A DNA stretch of 64,000 nt from an uncultured Eubacterium sp. (GTDB taxonomy: Bacteria > Bacillota > Clostridia > Lachnospirales > CAG-274). A model generated the notes under the pieces. It was given only the letters and a program-made list of their open reading frames with translations, made no database searches and had not been told where the DNA came from. Both the position numbers and the translations under genes were made by a program. Location of the stretch: the NCBI GenBank assembly GCA_900545305.1, contig UQYD01000006.1:1-64000 (forward strand). Direction: 5' to 3'. Shown in pieces: positions 7,884-15,502 of this stretch (position 1 is the stretch's first letter; every line of letters begins with the position of its first letter).

Positions 7884-9512
7884 ATGAAAAAGATGATTGC
7901 TTTATTTGCAGGAGTGGTTCTTACTGCTTCAATGTTGGTTTTTCCTGTATCAGCTGCACAGGAAATATCTGTAGAATTTAATGGCGAAATAGTAAAATTA
8001 GACCAAACACCGGTTATGGAAAATGGTCGTGTACTTGTACCTTTCAAGTTCTTCGCAGACACATTTGGTGCAACAACTAGCTGGGATGCTGAAACAAAAA
8101 CAGTAACTTGCACATATGGCGAAACAACAATTTCAATGACTGCTCATTCACAGGTAATGAAATTAGACGGAAAGAATATTGCCGTTGAGGTACCCGTTGA
8201 TATTATAAACAGTAAAGTTATGGTTCCTATAAGAGTTATAGCAACAAGTTTTGGAGCTAACGTAAGTTGGGATTCCGACAGAAAGACAGCTGTTATAAAT
8301 ACCGGTGATGTTCATTTTAATAGAATAAACACAGCTGGTAATGTATCATTTACATATGCTGAAACAGCCAGTGAAGGTGGAAAGACTAAGTCTACAGCTA
8401 AATATCCAGTATTTACAGGAAATTTTGGCTCAAAGGTAAATACTGCTATTTCTGCACAGGCAAAGGCTGATATTAAGGCTTTTGAGGATGATATTACAGA
8501 GGGCGATGATTTATCAAAGTGTACATTTACTTCTAGTTATGATGTAAAGTGTAATAACAATGGTGTTGTATCTATTGTAAACACACAGGAATCATATACT
8601 GGTGGTGCTCATGGTAGTACAGTTGTTTCTGCTAAGACATATTGTATTGAGGACGGAAATGTTATTAACATTAAGTCAAGTGATATGAATACAGCTATTG
8701 AACAGTTTAAAGAATTAATAAATGCCAACAAGGAAAACTATTTTGAAGATGCCCTTGATAATGTAAAGGCTGAAAATATAGGTTGGTATGTTGATAAAAA
8801 TGAAAATACTGTATTTTTCATAAATGAGGGCGTTGTAGCACCTTATGCTGTTGGTCTTGTAACTGTAACAATGGATAAAAATGTGGCTGTTGAAGCATTG
8901 ACAGTAGATGAAAGTGCTACTGATGTTGTGGCAGACAAAACAGTTTCTCCTTCAGCTATTGATGTTAGTAAGATAAAATACGATAAGTTATTTGATGCTA
9001 AGGGCAATATTTCAGTTACTACAAATGTTCCGGTAGTTTCCGGTAATTATGCAACATTAAATACTACCATTAAGAAAATGGCACAGGATAAGGCTAGTGC
9101 TATGGTTGAAAAGTATAAAGGCAAGTCTTTAGACGAAACCAATAGTGCTTATGCCGGTACAATTAATGCTACTATTACATATGCTGACGATAGTAAGGTT
9201 TGCGTATTGTTTACAGAAAATGTGCGTTCTGGGGATAAGAAAGGTTCAACTTATGTTTCAGCTTTATTCCTTAGTGCTGTTGATGGTTCATTAGTTGATG
9301 ACGGAACAAATGCACAGTACAAAGAAGAAGGTGCAAACCTTATAAATGAAGCTGTTAAAAATGATAAAACAGGTGCATTTACACAGGGTGCAACTGCAAA
9401 GCCAGAAGATGTAGGCTACTATTTTGATAATGATGGTGTTATATTCTTTGTAAATGAGGGCGTTGTAGCTCCAGCATCTTCAGGTTTGGTTACTGTTGAA
9501 AGATTAAATTAG
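7884..9512 (+). CDS. secreted stalk-domain protein with two DUF4163/DUF3298 (PdaC/RsiV-like) modules
   Basis: A 542-residue exported protein. A signal peptide (KKMIALFAGVVLTASMLVFPVSAAQ) precedes a copper-amine-oxidase-N stalk domain (about 30-140). Two tandem copies of a DUF4163-DUF3298-type module follow, each ending in a matching hallmark: GWYVDKNENTVFFINEGVVAPYAVGLVTV and GYYFDNDGVIFFVNEGVVAPASSGLVTV. Such modules occur beside peptidoglycan deacetylases and in anti-sigma RsiV, where they bind ligand. No catalytic domain is visible. Start 7884 is chosen because AAGGAGGA stands 9 bases upstream. Confidence 0.8.
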   Translation: MKKMIALFAGVVLTASMLVFPVSAAQEISVEFNGEIVKLDQTPVMENGRVLVPFKFFADTFGATTSWDAETKTVTCTYGETTISMTAHSQVMKLDGKNIAVEVPVDIINSKVMVPIRVIATSFGANVSWDSDRKTAVINTGDVHFNRINTAGNVSFTYAETASEGGKTKSTAKYPVFTGNFGSKVNTAISAQAKADIKAFEDDITEGDDLSKCTFTSSYDVKCNNNGVVSIVNTQESYTGGAHGSTVVSAKTYCIEDGNVINIKSSDMNTAIEQFKELINANKENYFEDALDNVKAENIGWYVDKNENTVFFINEGVVAPYAVGLVTVTMDKNVAVEALTVDESATDVVADKTVSPSAIDVSKIKYDKLFDAKGNISVTTNVPVVSGNYATLNTTIKKMAQDKASAMVEKYKGKSLDETNSAYAGTINATITYADDSKVCVLFTENVRSGDKKGSTYVSALFLSAVDGSLVDDGTNAQYKEEGANLINEAVKNDKTGAFTQGATAKPEDVGYYFDNDGVIFFVNEGVVAPASSGLVTVERLN

Positions 9513-9532
9513 TGGGCACATAATTTTTATAT

Positions 9533-9568
9533 ATAGACGTGGTAACTATGGTTGCTGCGTCTATTTTT
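9533..9568 (+). terminator. terminator after second stalk-domain gene
   Basis: ATAGACG (9533-9539) / CGTCTAT (9558-9564) followed by TTTT. The rest of the gap to 9792 shows no further gene. Confidence 0.7.
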
Positions 9569-9792
9569 GTGCTTTACAATGGGTATAAATAAATGGAATA
9601 TAAAGGACTAGGTATAATTTAGATAAAATCTTTTACGTCACCGAACTTTACGCAAACAGAGTCTTTAATTGCATATAATTGTTCTTTCTATTTCTATGTC
9701 TACACATTTTTTACTATCTTGTTTTTTGTAAAAAAAGAAGCAGGAATTCCCGCCTCTCTCATTAGTTTATTTCCGTTGAAATGATTATTTAA

Positions 9793-10725
9793 TCAGTTTT
9801 CATATTTTATCTCAAAATAATCCAAAAGCTTTTTATATCTATCTTGTGCGGTCAAGCATGTATCCCTTAAATAACCTTTTTCATTATCCCATTCTTTTAA
9901 CCCACGATAGTAAAACATTTTAAGATTATCTTCAATAATAAATGGAACAATATTATATTTTAAACATTCTTTAAACATAATAATTCTTCCTGTTCTTCCA
10001 TTTCCATCTTGAAAAGGATGTATTCTCTCAAATTTCACATGGAAATCTAATATATCATCGAAAGATATATTTTGTTTTCCTGAGTATTCATTAAGCAGTT
10101 TATTAATTTCTTTCTTTACTTTTCCTGGTGGAGTAGTCTGCCTGTCAGCAACCATATTTTTTCTTGATTTATATTCTCCAACATTGAACCATGGAAGTCT
10201 ACTGTCAGATGTATTTGTTTTTAATATTTTATGAGTTGTTTTAATAAATTCTTCATCTAAAGTATTATTTGCACAATCAATCATATAATCGAAACATTGA
10301 AAATGATTAATTGTTTCCATAATATCATCAATGCTTGCTGGTTCTTTTTCTAAACCAATAGTGTTTGTTTCGTAAATATATCTTGTTTGGTCTTCTGTCA
10401 AACGACTACCTTCGATATGGTTTGAATTATATGCTAGTTTAATTTGTGTTTGATGATATATACTTCCTTTAAGTTTCGCTTTCTTTTCTTCTTTTAACCT
10501 ATAAAGCAATGTATCTTTATCTATCTCATGCTCTAATTCCATAATGTCCCCGGGCTGACAATTTAAATAATTACATATCGCTATAAGCGTAGTCATAGAA
10601 ACCTGCTCGTTTTTTGATAATTTTGCCAATGTTGCAGATGATAAATCTAACACTTCTTTTAATTGACTTTTACTAATATCCTTTTTCTTTAAAATCTCAA
10701 ATAATTTCCTATAACTTACATTCAT
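9793..10725 (-). CDS. HTH-Fic protein (predicted AMP-transferase)
   Basis: A 310-residue protein. Residues 1-65 are a Cro/CI-like helix-turn-helix (SKSQLKEVLDLSSATLAKLSKNEQVSMTTLIAICNYL). The rest is a Fic domain with the complete catalytic loop HPFQDGNGRTGR, so it is probably able to transfer AMP from ATP to a protein hydroxyl. Ahead of the core is SNHIEG, matching the (S/T)xxxE(G/N) inhibitory motif of self-inhibited class II Fic proteins. AAGGTGAT precedes the ATG. It stands alone with its own promoter; the HTH suggests self-regulation. Confidence 0.92.
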   Translation of the reverse strand: MNVSYRKLFEILKKKDISKSQLKEVLDLSSATLAKLSKNEQVSMTTLIAICNYLNCQPGDIMELEHEIDKDTLLYRLKEEKKAKLKGSIYHQTQIKLAYNSNHIEGSRLTEDQTRYIYETNTIGLEKEPASIDDIMETINHFQCFDYMIDCANNTLDEEFIKTTHKILKTNTSDSRLPWFNVGEYKSRKNMVADRQTTPPGKVKKEINKLLNEYSGKQNISFDDILDFHVKFERIHPFQDGNGRTGRIIMFKECLKYNIVPFIIEDNLKMFYYRGLKEWDNEKGYLRDTCLTAQDRYKKLLDYFEIKYEN

Positions 10726-10748
10726 TATATCACCTTCCGTATAATAGA

Positions 10749-10777
10749 ATTATATCATATATATTTAGTTTTGTAAA
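10749..10777 (-). promoter_or_regulatory. promoter of the HTH-Fic gene
   Basis: On the minus strand TTTACA and TATAAT are separated by 17 bases; the start codon is about 23 bases downstream of the -10. Confidence 0.7.
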
Positions 10778-10991
10778 GGTATATAGTATAATTTTTAGTT
10801 ATCTAAATTTATTTATTAATCTTAAATGAAATACCTTATCTTACGAATTAAAATTCACTTATATCACCTTCTTCGAATCCGGAATTGTACAGTCTTCAAG
10901 ATTAAAATTTGTTTTTTTGTAGACTTAGCGAAATGTTTAGAAATTTCAAATAAAATATTATTATTTTCCACTTCCAATAAACTATAACTCA

Positions 10992-11165
10992 CTATAACAC
11001 AACATCATTTTTTGATACAGTATGCCAATCATCAAAATAGTATACATATACCAACAGTATATCTGGATGTATAGCATATTCAACATACTTATTTACTTTT
11101 AACATACCAAATCTTTTAAGCAAGTATTTAGCTATGCTTACTCTTTTCTTTATTTTTCTGATTCT
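10992..11165 (-). pseudogene. possible decayed ORF
   Basis: An open frame of about 57 codons with protein-like composition (IAKYLLKRFGMLKVNKYVEYAIHPDILLVYVYYFDDWHTV) but no good start or ribosome site; an in-frame stop lies at its upstream edge. I cannot assign a family. It may be the end of a broken gene. The rest of 10780-11340 is AT-rich and shows no gene that I can support. Confidence 0.25.
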
Positions 11166-11345
11166 TTATGTTTTTTTAAATGATTTTTCCTTATAAAAGT
11201 TTATAGTTTTATGAATATTAAACCAGAATAATTCTTCAGTATAATTAGAGAAAATCCTGTAAGGTGACGGAAGACTAAAGTTTATTTTTGAATTTAATAG
11301 ACTTGAAAAAGACAGAGCTACTATTGTGGCTTTGTTTTTTTTTGC

Positions 11346-11380
11346 AAAAAAATAGGTCCGGAATAAACCGAACCTATTTT
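11346..11380 (-). terminator. terminator of the flavodoxin-fold reductase gene
   Basis: AAAATAGGT..CGG / CCG..ACCTATTTT hairpin just downstream of the minus-strand stop. A-rich and T-rich flanks would let it act in both directions. Confidence 0.75.
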
Positions 11381-11386
11381 GGTATA

Positions 11387-11926
11387 TTATAAATTATTCA
11401 ATTTTTCTGACATTTCTTCTATTTCCAACATAGCATTAGTATCGTTTTTAGATGGTGTAGTGGAAGTATGCAGGCTTCTGGCATAGGCTACAACGGCTGT
11501 ATTTATACTTCTAAGGGCAATTCGCATTGTTTTTTCTGCGTCAGCTGAATTTACAACACAATCTCCACCACCTACTACAATTATACCGGCTTTCTTGGGA
11601 TTTGCCTTTAAATTTGGATTTAAAAACCACAACTGGAAACGGGATAAAAAGCACATCATATCCCCTGTAGGCTGGTTATAGTAAAGGGGTGTAGCAAGGA
11701 CTATATTATCGTAATTATTAAGACTATTTATAATATCCTGAGCATCGTCATCAAGTACACATAGACTATTTTTTTTACAACTTTCACAATCACAACAGCT
11801 TTTAAAATTTATATCATTTAGAAAAACTATATCTGTTTCGCTTTTTAATTTTTTTGAAAGAAGATTGGCTAAAAAAGACGTATTTCCATTTTTATGGGGA
11901 GAACCGTTTATAATTAATGTTTTCAT
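11387..11926 (-). CDS. flavodoxin-fold NAD(P)H-dependent oxidoreductase
   Basis: A 179-residue protein opening with MKTLIINGSPHKNGNTSFLA, the FMN phosphate-binding loop of the NADPH-dependent FMN reductase family. It carries the cysteine-rich segment CCDCESCKKNSLC (about residues 44-56) seen in iron-sulfur flavoprotein-type members. VLATPLYYNQPTGDMMCFLSR is the usual FMN/substrate segment. Probable two-electron reductant of quinones or small acceptors; the substrate is unknown. Single gene with its own terminator. Confidence 0.85.
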   Translation of the reverse strand: MKTLIINGSPHKNGNTSFLANLLSKKLKSETDIVFLNDINFKSCCDCESCKKNSLCVLDDDAQDIINSLNNYDNIVLATPLYYNQPTGDMMCFLSRFQLWFLNPNLKANPKKAGIIVVGGGDCVVNSADAEKTMRIALRSINTAVVAYARSLHTSTTPSKNDTNAMLEIEEMSEKLNNL

Positions 11927-11994
11927 TTTTACACCTCAGCACAATATATTTTTATAATAGAGTAAACATCAAAAATATTAAAAAATAAAATGTA

Positions 11995-12624
11995 TTATAA
12001 CATTATAATTCGATTTTCTATTGTTACAGTAATTTTCTGCTGATTAGCTACAAAAACATCATCTCCAGTATTAGATACTTTTTCAATAAAAAATGTCTTT
12101 GGAAAGTATTTTCCTGAATTATCTTCTTGTATACCTAAATGGATAATAGCATTATCGTTATCAACTTTGCTATAGAAAAGAATTTCACAATCTATATTGG
12201 TAGATTTATTTACATTTCTAATATCGTAGTTTACACATAGGGGACTTTCTATTAAATTGGGTAATAAGTAAAAGTATACATACTTAGCTTTTATGTTGTT
12301 GAATTTACTTCTGTTTATTCTCTTTAAGTGACGAATATCAATAACTTGGTTATATACATTATTCCAACCGTCTTTACCTCTGTAATTATGTAATTCCCTA
12401 AAGGAAACAGAATTTTTGACTGTAGATTCTATACCTAAAAGGTGACAAAAATTTTCTAATTCAAAATTTAATTTAATGTCTTTTACTTCTGTTTTGGAAA
12501 CTATGTGATAGTTGTAAATAAAAGGAGCTAAAAACATTTGATAATATTCACTTAGTATTTTTAGAGAAATATCATTAATTCTTGGTTTGATATTAAGAGT
12601 TCTTAACTCTAAAGCTGTATACAT
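11995..12624 (-). CDS. uncharacterised protein, weak resemblance to PBECR4-type nuclease-fold proteins
   Basis: A 209-residue soluble protein without signal peptide or membrane segment. I do not recognise it firmly. The pattern NFCHLLGIEST near residue 90, followed by SF.EL and a late NAIIHLGIQED...KYFPKTFFIEK...VANQQKITV block, resembles the PBECR4 domain described from phage and mobile-element toxin-like nucleases; this is a low-confidence family guess. GGAGG precedes the ATG. Its transcript starts with a structured leader and a terminator hairpin (12648-12742), so expression is probably gated. It sits two genes from a Fic protein in an accessory-looking patch. Confidence 0.5.
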   Translation of the reverse strand: MYTALELRTLNIKPRINDISLKILSEYYQMFLAPFIYNYHIVSKTEVKDIKLNFELENFCHLLGIESTVKNSVSFRELHNYRGKDGWNNVYNQVIDIRHLKRINRSKFNNIKAKYVYFYLLPNLIESPLCVNYDIRNVNKSTNIDCEILFYSKVDNDNAIIHLGIQEDNSGKYFPKTFFIEKVSNTGDDVFVANQQKITVTIENRIIML

Positions 12625-12647
12625 AAATCCTCCACAAAATAAAGAAA

Positions 12648-12742
12648 GGATTCTGCAAGCAACAGAATCCCTCTATGCAACTAATTTTATTCTGCTCATA
12701 TTTAACCTCTCCGCAGCGGAGAAATCAGGAGTTGCACCCGAT
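12648..12742 (-). ncRNA. unidentified structured leader with terminator (attenuator or riboswitch candidate)
   Basis: On the minus strand, from a predicted start near 12742, the RNA has these parts. A 7-bp outer stem TGCAACT/AGTTGCA pairs plus-strand 12730-12736 with 12676-12682. It encloses a 6-bp hairpin TCTCCG/CGGAGA (12708-12722). An intrinsic terminator GGATTCTG/CAGAATCC (12663-12670 with 12648-12655) follows, then T-rich sequence. The inner segment AGCAGAAT can pair with ATTCTGTT of the terminator's 5' arm, giving an alternative antiterminator. An 8-codon ORF, MSRIKLVA, with GAGAGG upstream, lies inside. It matches no riboswitch class I can recall. Confidence 0.6.
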
Positions 12743-12748
12743 TAATAT

Positions 12749-12777
12749 AGTATATGATGTACTATCAAAATTATAAA
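12749..12777 (-). promoter_or_regulatory. possible promoter of the structured-leader gene
   Basis: TATACT (minus strand, 12754-12749), with a poor -35 (TTTATA) 17 bases upstream. It would start transcription just before the outer leader stem. The remaining spacer up to 12920 is AT-rich with no gene seen. Confidence 0.45.
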
Positions 12778-12921
12778 TAAAAATTGAAGATGTATACCAA
12801 CAATATTTATTACTGAGATAATAATATCACTTTTTTATTATTGTGTCAACGTTTAGGAAGTATCTATACAATATATTGTTCATTTGATAACGGATAATTT
12901 AAAGTATAGTGTAAATAAATA

Positions 12922-12950
12922 TTGTTAAATTGCAGAAAATAGGATATAAT
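12922..12950 (+). promoter_or_regulatory. promoter of the folate operon
   Basis: TTGTTA (12922-12927) and TATAAT (12945-12950) with a 17-base spacer. The start codon of folC lies only about 18 bases past the -10, so the 5' leader is very short and leaves no room for a riboswitch. Confidence 0.75.
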
Positions 12951-12967
12951 GAAAAATTGAAAGCGAA

Positions 12968-14227
12968 GTGATTAAAGTGGATTATTTGCAAGCCAGAGAT
13001 TATATTGCAAACGGAAATAGTGGAAAAATAGTTTTAGGTCTTGATAGAGTACGCAAGCTTTGCGAATTTTTGGGCAATCCTCAGGACAAAGTAAAACTAA
13101 TACATATTTCAGGAACAAATGGAAAAGGTTCAGTAGGCACTTTTATAGCCTCTGTTCTTACAGCCTCAGGCTACAAGGTAGGAAGATATACTTCTCCAGA
13201 TGTTTTGAACTATAGAGATAAATTTAGCATTAATGGTCAATGGATAAGTGAAGACGAATTTGCTTCTCTTACAGATGTCATTTCAAGATTTGTAGATAAA
13301 ATGCCAGACAGACCTACACCATTTGAAATTGAAACAGCTTTAGCATACTATTATTTTGAACAGAATGACTGTGACTTTGCAGTTGTGGAATGTGGTATGG
13401 GTGGAAAGGAAGATGCTACAAATGTGGCAGACAACAAGGTACTTTCTGTTCTCACATCAGTTGCTCTTGACCATACACAATTTTTGGGAGACACACTGGA
13501 AAAAATTACAGAACAGAAAATAGGGATTGTAAAGGGTTCTCCTTTAGTAAGTGCAGGACAGTGTTCAGAAGTACTTGCTGTTTTAAAAGATAAAATTTCC
13601 GATTTGACTTTGGCAGATGTAAGCAAAATTGTAAATACAAAACTTAGTTTTGAAGAAACAACTTTTGATTATAAAGAATATAAGAACGTAAAAATAAAAA
13701 TGCTTGGAAAGTTCCAATGTGAAAATGCTTCATTAGCTCTTGAAGTTATAGACAAGCTCAAGGAGTTGGGCTATGAAATTAATAATGTTCACGAGGGTAT
13801 GGAAAAGGCTTTATGGCCTTGTCGTTTTGACCTTGTAAGTACAGAACCTATTATTATTATAGACGGTGCTCACAATCCTCATGGTGCATTGGCTTTAAGA
13901 GAAAATATACAGTATTACTTAACAGAGCATACAATAGCCTTTGTAATGGGTGTTTTAGCAGACAAAGACTATGAAAGTCTTGTAGAGATTACAGCAAGCC
14001 TTGCTACTTCTATTTATACTGTAACACCTAACAACCAAAGAGGTTTAAGTGCCGAAAAATTAGCTGAATGTGTAAAATTACACAATAGAAATGTACAGGC
14101 TATGTCATCTATAGAAAGAGCAATAGACAACGCCCTTGCTGACGGCTGTGAAGCTATTATTATATTTGGTTCTCTTAGCTTTTTAAGTGAAGCATACAAA
14201 TTCCTTGGAGGTGAAACAGTTGACTAG
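12968..14227 (+). CDS. folC: bifunctional folylpolyglutamate / dihydrofolate synthase
   Basis: A 419-residue Mur-ligase-family enzyme that joins Glu to dihydropteroate and extends the polyglutamate tail. Visible: the ATP loop HISGTNGKGSVGTF (about 47-60), RYTSPDVLNYRDKF, VVECGMGGKEDATN and the C-terminal domain motif IIDGAHNPHGA. The start is GTG, with a second in-frame GTG at 12977; neither has a strong ribosome site, perhaps because the leader is very short. First gene of folC-HD-folP-folBK; its end overlaps the next gene by 8 bases. Confidence 0.95.
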   Translation: MIKVDYLQARDYIANGNSGKIVLGLDRVRKLCEFLGNPQDKVKLIHISGTNGKGSVGTFIASVLTASGYKVGRYTSPDVLNYRDKFSINGQWISEDEFASLTDVISRFVDKMPDRPTPFEIETALAYYYFEQNDCDFAVVECGMGGKEDATNVADNKVLSVLTSVALDHTQFLGDTLEKITEQKIGIVKGSPLVSAGQCSEVLAVLKDKISDLTLADVSKIVNTKLSFEETTFDYKEYKNVKIKMLGKFQCENASLALEVIDKLKELGYEINNVHEGMEKALWPCRFDLVSTEPIIIIDGAHNPHGALALRENIQYYLTEHTIAFVMGVLADKDYESLVEITASLATSIYTVTPNNQRGLSAEKLAECVKLHNRNVQAMSSIERAIDNALADGCEAIIIFGSLSFLSEAYKFLGGETVD

Positions 14228-14690
14228 ATACAACAGAATATTGAAAAATAGCCAATATTCTAAATATATGAGTGATTTAGCCAAAAAGGAAGAAGATAGA
14301 ATTTTCTGTATACACGATATTGAGCATTGTCTTGATGTAGCTAGAATATCCTATATTTTAGCTTTTGAAAATGGTATTAAAATTGACAAGGACATAGTGT
14401 ATGGGGCTGCACTTCTCCACGATATAGGCAGGGCAATTTCTGTGGAAAATCACGAAATAGAAAGTGTTAAAACTGCCAGAGAAATATTGAAAAAATGTGA
14501 GTATACAGAAAATGAAATAAATTTAATTTGTAATGCTATTGAAAGTCACAGAGAAAAAAGTTCGGAATTAAAAGATTTAAGTGATATTTTGGCAGTTGCA
14601 GACAAGATTTCTCGTCAATGCTATAGTTGCAAGGCAATAGACCAGTGTTATTGGAGCGACAGCAAGAAAAATATGGAGATTGAATACTAA
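14220..14690 (+). CDS. HD-domain hydrolase in the folate operon
   Basis: A 156-residue HD-superfamily metal-dependent phosphohydrolase: conserved H..D pairs appear as CIHDIEHCLDVARIS and AALLHDIGRAIS, then ENHEIESVKTA. The proposed TTG start at 14220 has GGAGGTG 6 bases upstream, inside the folC end; ATG 14268 is an alternative that would cut into the domain. It overlaps folC, and its stop overlaps the folP ATG by one base. Tight coupling suggests a job in pterin/folate metabolism, possibly removing phosphates from dihydroneopterin triphosphate; that function is inference. Confidence 0.85.
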   Translation: MTRYNRILKNSQYSKYMSDLAKKEEDRIFCIHDIEHCLDVARISYILAFENGIKIDKDIVYGAALLHDIGRAISVENHEIESVKTAREILKKCEYTENEINLICNAIESHREKSSELKDLSDILAVADKISRQCYSCKAIDQCYWSDSKKNMEIEY

Positions 14691-15493
14691 TGATAATAGG
14701 TAATAGAGAATTTAAGGACAGAACATATGTTATGGGTATATTAAATGTTACTCCTGACTCATTTTCTGACGGAAGTAAGTATAACACCCTTGACAGAGCT
14801 TTAAAGCACACAGAAGAAATGATAAAAGACGGTATGGATATTGTAGATGTAGGTGGAGAGTCTACTCGTCCCGGCTACACTATGATTTCTGACGAAGAAG
14901 AAATAAGCAGAGTTGTGCCTGTTGTTGAAAAAATAAAGGCTGAATTTGATATTCCAATTTCTGTGGATACTTATAAATCCGGTGTTGCAAAGGCTGCTAT
15001 TGATGCTGGTGCAGACTTAATAAACGATATTTGGGGATTTAAGTACGATGAAAATATGGCACAGGTAGTTAAAGACGGTAATATTTCTTGTTGTCTTATG
15101 CACAACAGAAAAGAAATGGACTATACTGACTATATGAATGATGTTCTCAATGACTTGAAGGAGTCTATTGCTAAGGCAAAGGCTGTTGGTATTGATGATA
15201 ACAGAATTTGTACAGACCCTGGTGTTGGCTTCGCTAAAACTTACGAACAAAATCTTGAAATTATAAATAAATTGGAAATGCTTAATACTCTTGGATATCC
15301 TGTGCTTTTAGGTACTTCTAAAAAGTCTGTAATCGGTCTTACTCTTGATTTGCCTTCTGATGAAAGAGTTGAAGGTACTATAGCTACAAGTGTTTTAGCT
15401 GTTGTTAAAAATTCACTTTTTGTTAGAGTTCATAATGTAAAGGAAAACAAAAGAGCAATCCTAATGACAGAAAAGATATTAGGCAAGTATTAA
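14690..15493 (+). CDS. folP: dihydropteroate synthase
   Basis: A 267-residue TIM-barrel enzyme that condenses 7,8-dihydropterin pyrophosphate with p-aminobenzoate; the sulfonamide target. Signature motifs: YVMGILNVTPDSFSDGSKY near the N-terminus, VDVGGESTRPGYT, SVDTYKSGVAKAAIDAGADLINDIWG, ICTDPGVGFAKT and VLLGTSKKS. ATG overlaps the stop of the HD gene (TAATG). Full length. Confidence 0.97.
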   Translation: MIIGNREFKDRTYVMGILNVTPDSFSDGSKYNTLDRALKHTEEMIKDGMDIVDVGGESTRPGYTMISDEEEISRVVPVVEKIKAEFDIPISVDTYKSGVAKAAIDAGADLINDIWGFKYDENMAQVVKDGNISCCLMHNRKEMDYTDYMNDVLNDLKESIAKAKAVGIDDNRICTDPGVGFAKTYEQNLEIINKLEMLNTLGYPVLLGTSKKSVIGLTLDLPSDERVEGTIATSVLAVVKNSLFVRVHNVKENKRAILMTEKILGKY

Positions 15494-15502
15494 GGAGTTA
15501 TA

